64,000 bases of DNA from Paragonimus skrjabini miyazakii (Eukaryota; Platyhelminthes; Trematoda; Plagiorchiida; Troglotrematidae), in assembly GCA_014338405.1 (NCBI GenBank), contig JTDE01002169.1, positions 1 through 64,000 on the forward strand, in the 5' to 3' direction. Below the pieces are notes generated by a model that saw only the letters and a list, made by a program, of their open reading frames with translations, was not told the DNA's origin and made no database searches. Position numbers and translations under genes: made by a program. Shown in pieces: positions 26,101-34,684 of this stretch. Position 1 is the first letter of the stretch; each line of letters starts with the position of its first letter.

Positions 26101-26372
26101 TTTAAGCTGTCATGTACAGAATCGGATAGGTTCGAGCGAAAGCTCCGACATTTTGGGAGAAGTATAGATTACGCACGATGTACTCCGCAAAAATATTTCC
26201 ACCGATCTCTTCTGGTATGACACACGGACTATGATCAGTTAGCGTACATTAAGTTATTCAAGCGTAAAGTTGGAATGAGGCATCAGCTGCAGTAGGAATA
26301 TCAGGTAGAACCAGTCACGTTTGAATGGGTCATTATTAGATGGCACGGATGCCTTGGACACTGAGTAAAGAA
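23168..26372. other. No recognisable feature
   Basis: Mostly AT-rich. The part from about 24800 to 25250 is slightly GC-richer, but no conserved peptide could be read in any frame. Confidence 0.5.
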
Positions 26373-26700
26373 CCAACCAACTCATTTGCTACTTCCAACA
26401 TCATTTATGAATTCATGCTTACTTGTGGAGTCAAGTACATCGGCCGAACAGTGAGATCACTTGAGACACGTGTATCAGAACATTTTCCCAAATGACTAGC
26501 AAACAACAGAACCGGCGTTGCCCAGTCTTTCATTACAAGACAGTTGGAAGAAACGGGACATGTAATTCAAGTGGAGAAGGATTTTCGTGTGTTGTATCGC
26601 CAAATCACTGAACAGTACCTTTTGCTGGAGTTGCTGTGATACACCGTTACAACCCCTCACTTTGTGTACAAAAGCAAATGGTAGTTAACCTGTCACTATC
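26373..26700 (+). pseudogene. Penelope-like GIY-YIG endonuclease remnant
   Basis: Reading the frame with codons starting at 26400 gives TSNIIYEF, then TCGVKYIGRTVRSLETR, then VSEHFPK followed by an in-frame TGA where PLEs usually have Trp (PKWL). After it comes SFITRQLEETGHV, then DFRVLYR. This is the order of a PLE endonuclease: strand ahead of the Cys-containing turn, YIG motif, R..R helix with catalytic Arg, EH, and the downstream H/G region. A second stop follows near 26639. The reverse transcriptase part is absent, so the copy is 5'-truncated and dead. The CxCG turn has lost one Cys (LTCG). Confidence 0.85.
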
Positions 26701-28209
26701 ATGGTATTAAGGGTTTGCAATCAAGAGTTTATATTATCTGTTAAGTGGTTGGTACACATCAATTTAAATAAGCATAGTCCGTGTATGGTAACCGAAGGGA
26801 TCGGTCGAAATGTTCTTGCAGAGTACATCTTGCGTAATTCTACTTGCATGTTCTAAATGTATCCGGGGATATAACTGTTTTAAAAGTTGAGATAGCGTGA
26901 TAGCTGTGCGACGAAATGCAGTCTGTCCTGCTGAAATATATTTACATAAATATATGTGTACACATGAATCTAGCATTTGCCGATTGATTCGTTTTCATGC
27001 AAATGTACATATGTTTTGGAAGAGGAAATTGGGCGTTTCAATTATATGTAACCTCTCCTTGTCAATTTTGCATCTCACTATGAGACTTCAACGTGGTTTG
27101 TTAGCTTTGCATATAACACATTAAGCTGTAAAGTGGAATACAGTGGCATGGAATAATGTTACCGTTTGTCAATGTAATTGTAGAAGATGTTGGCATTTCA
27201 TATAACGAATCAGCAAATTACACAAAATTTTAATTCCGGTTTATCAATGAACACATTGTATTTCCTACCCGAATTGCAATAAATTATTTCGATTCATTGT
27301 TTAACGGTCGTTTGTTTAATCACGCGCATGACTTCAGCTTAATTTGGCAGAATATGAGCAACTCACGATCTCATTCGATTCGCCTTAATTCCTCTGAGTT
27401 AGCGGTGGTATTATAAAAAACATGCAAATGCATTCAAAATGCAAATGAGACTATTTGAATCATGTCAAGGTCTGACGTGATTAGCAGTTGCCCACACATT
27501 TTTCTAGTTTTTGTGTGATAACATTTCATCTGAGTCCACCACAAAAACCAAATTCCATTTTAAAGCAACTGTTTCTACGATTGGATTTGAACAAAATTTA
27601 ACTTGGAGGTAATTCATTTTAAGACTTTTGGCTGGCCCACTCCAGAAAGGGACAATATGCTAGAGTTGTTCTATAGTAGGAACTCATCCTCAGAATACGT
27701 ATTGACCGTGGCCCGAGTTCAAACTCAGGTCATACCCTTATGGGGCGACCGGGCTAACTACAGGGTGCGAACAGCGTTGCGATAAAAATGTCTGATTCAT
27801 CATATGCAAACCGTTAATTACATTTGTCTGCAGTCAATACTAAGTATGTTTGATTTCATCGAGAAGGTGTACTATAACTGTCCGGTTAAATTCAATTGAT
27901 GACTCATTGGGGTGAAGTAGCAAAGTTCGGTGAAATTGTGTAACGTTTTGGTTTGGGATACTTAGCACAGATTTAGCTGATAAATACTAAACATCATTCA
28001 CCACTGATTGCAGTTTTGACCGAAACATGAAGGAAAGGCAAACATCGTCCATTCTGCTCACCATACTGGGTTTACACCTCACAACAAATTATAGTAGGCC
28101 AAAATCCTTGTAAGGGCAGGTTAGACGAAGAGAGGTGACAAAATTATGAGAAACAAAGGAGGGGAAATGGTCATTGTTCGGATCGACGACTACCAATTTT
28201 GTATCAGGG
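26701..28209. other. No recognised gene; one possible repeat at 27620-27780
   Basis: The stretch 27620-27780 is GC-richer and contains GAGTTCAAACTC, loosely like a B box, inside a 60-codon open frame. It may be an unrecognised interspersed repeat. The rest is AT-rich with nothing to annotate. Confidence 0.35.
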
Positions 28210-28221
28210 TAAACTGTTCTT
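28210..28221 (+). repeat. Target-site duplication, left copy
   Basis: TAAACTGTTCTT, identical to 28802-28813. It brackets the whole two-armed element, not either arm alone. Confidence 0.9.
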
Positions 28222-28303
28222 TTCAAGTTGAACACCACTCACAATTGATCGCAGCTGTCGCATTCCCATAGACTTTCCAGTCGGCCCCTTTCGAACAGCA
28301 AAA

Positions 28304-28348
28304 GCACTAGACTCGAGTTTCGCGCTCATTAGAGCTCGTCAGTAGTGC
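28304..28348 (-). ncRNA. Hammerhead ribozyme, minus arm, core intact
   Basis: On the minus strand: stem I GCACTA/TAGTGC, CTGACGA, stem II GCTCT/AGCGC with a U-C mismatch, AATG loop, GAA, stem III AC/GT with TCGA loop, cleavage C. All invariant core bases are present. The mismatch in stem II may lower activity relative to the plus-arm copy. Confidence 0.85.
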
Positions 28349-28571
28349 ATATCATCGCCACTGCCGGGGCACGGACATGCTGTTCATGAGGCAACCGTGT
28401 TTACCACTGCGCCATTGACCACACATTAGGCACGACCGAATTATCATATGTGAAAGCTCAACCACTTTCGCTTGTGAGTAATGATCAGGTTGCCCGATGG
28501 TCACGAAATGGAGACACAGTTACTGTCTGTTAACTCCAATCGATAACCCCGCGATTAGGACGTGAGGTCAA

Positions 28572-28626
28572 TAGCGCAGTGGTAAACACGGTTGCCTCAT
28601 GAACAACATGTCCGTGGTTCAAGTCC
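28572..28626 (+). promoter_or_regulatory. Internal Pol III promoter, tRNA-like
   Basis: A box TAGCGCAGTGGT (28572-28583) and B box GGTTCAAGTCC (28616-28626), 44 bases start to start, upstream of the plus-arm hammerhead. Typical of tRNA-derived SINE heads. Confidence 0.75.
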
Positions 28627-28644
28627 CGGCAGTGGCGATGATAT

Positions 28645-28689
28645 GCACTACTGACGAGCTCTAATGAGAGCGAAACTCGAGTCTAGTGC
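28645..28689 (+). ncRNA. Hammerhead ribozyme, plus arm, best preserved
   Basis: 45 nt: stem I GCACTA (28645-28650) with TAGTGC (28684-28689), CTGACGA (28651-28657), perfect five-pair stem II GCTCT/AGAGC with AATG loop, GAA, stem III AC/GT closed by TCGA, cleavage predicted after C28683. Every conserved nucleotide of the hammerhead core is present and all stems pair. The short stem III resembles schistosome Sm-alpha hammerheads, which often act as dimers in tandem RNA. Here the second copy is inverted instead. Confidence 0.9.
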
Positions 28690-28801
28690 TTCTTTTCGAA
28701 AGGGGCCGACTGGAAAGTCTATGAGGATGCGACAGCTGCGATCAATTGTGAGTGATGTTCAACTTGAAATTAACCAAATCCCCGACTACTCATCATTAAT
28801 C

Positions 28802-28813
28802 TAAACTGTTCTT
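28802..28813 (+). repeat. Target-site duplication, right copy
   Basis: TAAACTGTTCTT, identical to 28210-28221. Confidence 0.9.
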
Positions 28814-31800
28814 AATATGCGAGTGGATTCTTGCGTCTACTTGCAACAGCCCCAGTAACTGAAGATTGTGCAGCTCAGTGATCTAAAAGTTTACAAGAAA
28901 TACCCTTTAAATTTCGGCAGTCTATCCAAGTTAGATTTGGTACTTCACTCTAGGAAAAGTATAAGCAAACATAGCTAGCGGCTCAAGTTTTACCGTAAAC
29001 TCTGTTGGCATGTGTTTCTAAACACAAATAACCACTCAATATGTCCACTCAATGTAGTTCATCATTTTGCTTATAATTAAGAGTGATAAACATAGACAAG
29101 ATTTTAACAACCAAAAGGCTACTTCCAAATACGTTGTATTGTACCTACACCATGTATTAGTCCCGTCCATCTGTTTAATTTTTCCATCCACGATTGTTTT
29201 CTTATGAATTTTTGGTATGTTATCTACGGTTTGTTGAATGCTTACGCGCGATCAGAATGTACAAGCTTATACATCTGAGAACATTACATGGCTTACTTCC
29301 TTCCATTGTTCTCTCCAACAAAAAAATGTTGTCTGTAGGTAGAATTGACAAACTTTGCCTCACGTGTAAAATATAGGTGATAAAAACTACCACGTAATGT
29401 TTTCTGCCTTGTAAAACACGGTGACGGATGCAAAATACATTATGCAAATGCCAGTCTGAGAGCAAATGGTCGTGACATGATTACCAGACAATGTGCATTT
29501 CGGATGAATAAAACTGACAACTGGCTTTCAATGAGCACTTGCATGTAGTCAAGTACTTGCGGCACCTATCCATTATAAAGCATTCTTTCGTCAACTTAGT
29601 CAACCAATCCTTCGAGTACAGTTGAATTTGCTATGGGTGGCATGATGGAAGATATCTGATTGACTTATTCTTTAACACCAACTCTATACGCGGTCTCACT
29701 TTGGTTTTTTATTTTAGTTAAAGGCTTCTCCTGGACCATCGTGTTGCTATTCAGAAGACCGCTTTCTCTTCCGGTTGGGGAAGGTCGACAAATATGTTGC
29801 ACTCAAAAGAATTGGGAATTTTTGCTATCAACATTACTATATTCTCGGTGAATTTATTAGTTGAGATTATATTTCAAAAAAATGCGAATGATACATTACG
29901 ATGTGATGACAACTTGACGATGGTTACATTGCATCAAAAGAAGACGGAGGTTCAGCGGTTTCTTTTCAAATTTTCCTCCGTTGAAATGTACCGAAAGGTT
30001 CATCCTCCCATCCCGAGCAAGTTCGTCACTGAGCTTTGCGTAGATTTTGTAGAGGGTACATTCTCCCGAGTTCGTTTCTTCCAGGATATTGACATGTGGT
30101 GACTCATCAGAGATAATGGGTGGTTTAACGAACTGTCTGTCTTCACTTACGAATTATCGAGTCAGTCACAAAACAGTATGTCTCTTTCAGTTGACAAGCG
30201 AACAAACTCAAAGGGAATTTGCTATCTTATTATATCAAACCATTTTGAATGGAAAATCAACTAAACGACCACATTAACCCCGGAGTTACTCAGCGGTTAA
30301 CTGGCAGCTATGTTACCGTATGACCTGAAGAAATCTACTTAGGACACACCAATATGAATTGCTTGACCGAGTTTCGACTACAGTCCCGATGACCAGAATA
30401 TGTAGTTGGACTTCATTTTGTTGATGACGTGCAGGTAAAATGTCACTGTATTTGCTTTTACTAGAGTTTTACATTAACATTCCTGTGGCTAAGCGTAGAC
30501 TGTCTGCAGTTGGTAGTGCCTCGGATTACCCATGCGGTAGGTGAAGTCCTGTAGAGTGAATTGGAAAGTTTAGGTCTATTTCGTTAACAGTTTCGTGCAC
30601 TTGTCTGCCACTCACCCCAGTCCACTGAAAGGAAGGTGTGTTAGGTTAATCATTGTGTCTGATGAAACTGTACCAACTTGGACGATAAGAAGTGATGCGT
30701 GCCACTAAACTGTGACAACTTTGTGTTAGGATCAAAAACTGCAGTCCTACTGGCGTCACAGCTATTCTGATGTATTGTTGGTGCACAAGTTTGGATAAGT
30801 AGTAATTTCGGTAAGACCGTTATTAAATGTAGCTATCAGATCCAGCGTTTCTATGTTGTATGAGTAGCAGTTAAAGTTCGATGACGGAGACCAATCAACT
30901 ATAGCAACCGTTCGTTTTCCGTTGACTGACAAAGGTCGTTTGATACAAGGCAACATGCGAATCCGCATGGCCAACTTAGCTTAGTCTACTGAGTGATGAT
31001 CGTTATAAACCACGACACCTCACGATTGCGTAATATTTCATGCATAACGTAATCAGTTTTGATTTTCATTCATGAACACTGACATGACCACACAAATGAA
31101 ACGTTATGGTGATTTGCTTTCACTCCCTCCTTAACGAGTGATTCAATAAGACTTTGGGCTAACCAATCGATTACGTGTTTGCACTTCTCAACAATAAAAT
31201 AGGTTTAACTTAAATTTGTCCACTCCCAGTGTCATATTTTGAGGCGGCAGTTTTGCAGGAAATTCCGAGGTCGGCTAGGTCAAAAAGGCACAAAGTTGAG
31301 GACCTTCCACACAATTCCTAGATTTAATTTTTATAGGGAAAGGCAAAACTGATGTGAGACGAAAATCCCACGTAGATATTTTAAGAAATGGTCCACATCA
31401 AGGATGTCTCTTATGAGGAGTCGTAAGTAAGAGTTCCCGAAACCACTAGAGGATGGTTTCGCAAATCTAACCGCCGATGTGAGAAGTTCTTACACTTGAA
31501 TTTCAGTGGCCTCATAAATGGCAAAAAAAATCAATTTTTATCAAGAACGCACTCCGCAACCTCAACTACGGGATATTTTTAAAGTACCATGGTTAATTTT
31601 TTCATACGTGTTACAAGTAGGTTAATTATCAGATAGAAAATAAGTTATTTTCGCTGGGCCGTTATTCTGATGGCCTTAGTGAGTATATGCGAGAGAAATG
31701 TCCCTTTGTTTTAAAACAACTTTCTGCTGTGAAGTTTGTAAATGGAGAAAATGGAAAAAAACTCCCGGGTTCACGTCATTATTAGCTGACTATACGCGAA

Positions 31801-32385
31801 TTATTGACATATTCAGACTTTCAAATTCTGGTGGCTACCCCAGTTTGTTACCATTGGCATTTACAATTGTTCATCGGAATTTATTGGTTTTACTGTAAAG
31901 CTATACAGTAACAGACTTCTTTGTTAACACAGATTACAGATGTGGAATGTTACTCAGTAATCTGTAAACCACAACAGGTTAAACTGTGTTGACCTAGTTT
32001 GTTCATTCACTCCATCTTGTATAAATGGAAGTTTATCGTTAATATGAGGCATCGTATACTAAGCGTACTGGCCACACAACAACGTATGAACAAGTTATTG
32101 ATATTGATCCAAATACTCCAGTACCTGCTGCACCGCATTCTCAAACAAGTGCAAAACGATACGTATGTTTGGTCTTTCCGAGGAACCTGGCTATCAAATC
32201 ACGATGTAAAGTTAATTTGGAGCATAATTCTTGCACGTCCATAGGTGTAGACTGTAGTTAGCTGATTTACTTGGAGCGCACGCTCTGATTCTTTCAGGAG
32301 TTGTTATTGACACTAATTCTGGACTAATGTTAAATTGAGTTTATAACGCCTTTGGACAGCTAGCTGTTTTGAACTACAATCCCTC
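28814..32385. other. No recognisable feature
   Basis: AT-rich. Open frames up to about 100 codons (for example 29794-30102, +) show no domain. An isolated FVDD word near 30411-30430 is not backed by other reverse-transcriptase motifs. Confidence 0.5.
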
Positions 32386-32389
32386 CTTA
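32386..32389 (+). repeat. LTR element target duplication, left
   Basis: CTTA, repeated at 33177-33180 directly after the 3' LTR end. Four-base duplications are usual for CsRn1-type Ty3 elements. Confidence 0.65.
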
Positions 32390-32703
32390 TGTAGTGGAGT
32401 TGAGCGATCGTAACATACTACTCATACAACTGCTATTCAGTGGTAGGATCGGAGCATATATTTTGACATGCTACAAGCCGCAGGAAAAGTGCAGGAAGGA
32501 AATTCAGAGTGCAGTATCACCTATAGGAGTCCCTGCTACTTAATGAAACTGAGCATTGACGTCTGCGGCAGCCGAGACGGTCTGAGGCTGAATACCGCGT
32601 GCAAATGAGTGGTTTTGTTTCAGGTTTTGTTTCAATGCTTAACCCCTGTATTGCTTGGTCGAATAAACAACCCTTGTGCCATCCGCGTTCTTGGATCACA
32701 ACA
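32390..32703 (+). repeat. 5' LTR
   Basis: 314 bp beginning TGTAGTGGAGTTG and ending GGATCACAACA, so TG...CA with TGT/ACA inverted ends. A polyadenylation signal AATAAA lies at 32662-32667, about 40 bases before the end, a usual place for the R region. The exact start is set by the CTTA duplication. Confidence 0.7.
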
Positions 32704-32705
32704 AT

Positions 32706-32723
32706 TGGTGCCGTGACCAGGAT
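32706..32723 (+). promoter_or_regulatory. Primer-binding site
   Basis: TGGTGCCGTGACCAGGAT starts two bases after the LTR. It begins with TGG, complementary to the tRNA CCA tail, and its complement continues as a plausible T-arm 3' half. Which tRNA is used cannot be told from the window. Confidence 0.65.
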
Positions 32724-32740
32724 TGGAGGATGAAGATCCC

Positions 32741-33170
32741 ATGACCGCAGCCGTTCGAGGATGAGGACGTCCGGAGCTTCCTGGAGGACTTCGAGGACGT
32801 GGCGGAGACGGTCGGAGTGAAGACCGACCGGGCGAAGCTGGCGGCCCTGCGGATGCTGCTCAAGGGCAGGGCGAAGGTGGAGCTAGAGGCGGCGCGAAAA
32901 GGCCACGCGAAGCTGGAGTGGGCCGCCGCGAATGAGGCGCTGATCGCCGGGTTCGGCAGCCCAGCCGGTTGCCAGGAGGCAATGCGGCAGTTCAGGGGCG
33001 CCCGGCTTGGACCAGGTAGGCGACGCCCTCGTGTATGCCGTGTCACTGCGGGCAACGTTATCAAGAGCCTTGTCACATTTGGACCAGGATTCGGAACAAC
33101 GCATGCTGACAGATCAGTTCTTGGACGGAATGCCACCAGCGGTGCGGGATCAGCTCCGCGTTCATGGATC
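32741..33170 (+). pseudogene. gag: gag fragment, frameshifted
   Basis: A possible start ATG is at 32741 (MTAA...). From 32754 one frame reads EDVRSFLEDFEDVAETVG, then LAALRMLLKGRAKVELEAA, then EALIAGFGSP and EAMRQF. After a frame change near 33005-33013 another frame continues QVGDALVYAVSLRA, LDQDSEQRMLTDQFLDGMPP and AVRDQLRV. The alpha-helical, Leu/Ala-rich pattern with '..F.DGMP..VRDQL' fits the retrotransposon gag (capsid) domain. There is at least one frameshift inside and another just after the ATG. The frame ends where the deletion joins gag to the 3' LTR. No zinc knuckle, protease or polymerase remains. Confidence 0.8.
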
Positions 33171-33176
33171 ACAACA
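33156..33176 (+). repeat. 3' LTR stub
   Basis: 21 bases matching 32683-32703 with one difference. Its first part overlaps the gag reading, suggesting the deletion joined two places sharing the word CCGCGTTC.TGG. Confidence 0.65.
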
Positions 33177-33180
33177 CTTA
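33177..33180 (+). repeat. LTR element target duplication, right
   Basis: CTTA, as at 32386-32389. Confidence 0.65.
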
Positions 33181-34584
33181 TGAGTAGTGAAGTATTTCAA
33201 GCATTCTACACTTGTGCGTTTTCTGGTCACATTAAGATTTCTCTCAAGCTATGCAAACTGCTCATGGATCATGACCCACGTAGTTTGTATAAATGGTCTG
33301 CTCTGTAAGAATTTCAGGAAAACATAACCGCTGGATATATTTCTTTTTCGAAATTCACCATTGACGTTCACACATGTGAGCGGTCATATACGATAACGGT
33401 TGGTCGACTAGGACTCACTAATTTTTAAAACACCGAAATGTATAGGCATTAAATTACTGTGTGATGATGGCGCAATAATTAGGTTAGACATTCGAACAAT
33501 CAGTTCCATAACAAGATGGAATAATCGTAGCACGTCTTTCGATAACTTGCTCAATAGTACGTTAGCACAAAAACCGATGAAATGAAATTGATAAGTATTT
33601 TACTTCCACAAAACATGTATGTCTGGGGCTTCTTTCGTTTTAGGTGTGACCATCATAACTGTTGGGATTTGAATAGTTTCCTTTGCTGAGACAATTCCGG
33701 TCTTGAGGAGAGGATACATATTTCTTCAGCCGTAGGTAAAAATATCCTTCTTAGGCTTTTGTTGCACATCGGTAATATTGAAAAAGAGGAATGAAAATGC
33801 TTGTGTCAAATTGTTGATTGTTGAAGTGCCGAAATTCACTTTCCCATTTGTATCCCCCACTTCACTTACCAGCCTGTCGTTTAATAACCAGACTCTACCT
33901 CTATCACATCAGTTTGTTACGATAATTTAGAGCATCATCCTTAAATGTTTCACTGAACTATTTCTTAATAAACTATTGAATCCGGTATGGTCATTCTTGA
34001 CTTGACCTACATGCGTAACGGTTTAACTACAACCATGCCAAATTTGTTCGGGACTCATTGACTCTAAAGAATGGATCTATCGTTGTGAAACACCTCAATC
34101 TTTTGACAATATCGCAGAAATATTCGCGTCTAACCTTGTTTTCAATTTGGTAGTCCACATTTTCCCGCACTCAACTCAGTTATCAGGCTTGGATTGTGTG
34201 CCTTCTGTCTATCAGGCGATCTAAAGTTGGGGCATTGTATAACGGTATCACTACCGGGAAACCTTCCCGTTGTACCTCTGAGGCATCTATCATTAAAAGT
34301 GCTGATGAGTTGTTACAGAACAGATGTCTTAGTCTAATGAAGTAGTTCATTTTTAACGTAGTACGCCGTAGCTGGATGTCTTCATAGTTTGTATGTGATC
34401 GTTTTTAATAAGTATGCGGATACCAAGCCTTAAACTATGGTAATACTTCAGAATGAGTTCTGTTAAACAGGTGACTGAAGGAAAAGTTGGGTTGCTTACG
34501 GGACCCATGAACTTTTTCGTACGTTTAAGCTTACAGTAAAATGTTGTACTAAACAATTATCATACCACATGAGTATAGGAGTCT
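33181..34584. other. No recognisable feature
   Basis: AT-rich sequence up to the assembly gap. Nothing identifiable. Confidence 0.55.
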
Positions 34585-34684
34585 NNNNNNNNNNNNNNNN
34601 NNNNNNNNNNNNNNNNNNNNNNNNNNNNNNNNNNNNNNNNNNNNNNNNNNNNNNNNNNNNNNNNNNNNNNNNNNNNNNNNNNNN
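34585..34684. other. Assembly gap (100 N)
   Basis: Exactly 100 N, the usual placeholder for a scaffold join of unknown size. The two flanks need not be 100 bp apart. Confidence 0.99.

Larger units (their letters stand above)
28222..28801. mobile_element. Full-length family A element: inverted tRNA-like/hammerhead pair
   Basis: A 580-bp element inside a perfect 12-bp target duplication. Minus arm 28222-28472: tail, hammerhead 28304-28348, tRNA-like part to about 28420, leader. Spacer 28473-28560 (88 bp, also seen at 1-88). Plus arm 28561-28801: tRNA-like part, hammerhead 28645-28689, tail, and the extra end ...CCCCGACTACTCATCATTAATC. The arms are about 96% identical over some 200 bp, with two small indels. 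The minus arm has lost about 7 bases across its B box (GCCGGGGCACGG instead of a B-box-bearing sequence), so only the plus arm keeps a full Pol III promoter. No protein is encoded, so movement must rely on another element's enzymes. The high arm identity and clean duplication suggest recent insertion. Alternatives are a foldback DNA transposon, or template switching during retrotransposition. Confidence 0.9.
32390..33176 (+). mobile_element. Internally deleted Ty3-like LTR retrotransposon
   Basis: A 787-bp relic: complete 5' LTR (32390-32703), primer-binding site, N-terminal part of gag, then a junction to the last 21 bases of the 3' LTR (33156-33176), flanked by CTTA on both sides. The stub matches the 5' LTR end (CCGCGTTC.TGGATCACAACA) with one difference. 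The rest of gag, all of pol and most of the 3' LTR are gone. The body is strikingly GC-rich next to its AT-rich surroundings. LTR structure, 4-bp duplication and gag type suggest a Ty3/gypsy element, possibly of the CsRn1 clade known from trematodes. Without pol this assignment stays tentative. Confidence 0.8.

Noticed and set aside
30280..30390. tRNA-like A box (TACTCAGCGGTTAA) with a distant B-box-like word
   Set aside because: The spacing of about 80 bases and the poor B box do not fit a tRNA or a SINE head, and no second copy was seen.
30411..30430. FVDD word resembling a reverse transcriptase active site
   Set aside because: No neighbouring RT motifs in frame and a stop shortly upstream. 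Expected by chance.
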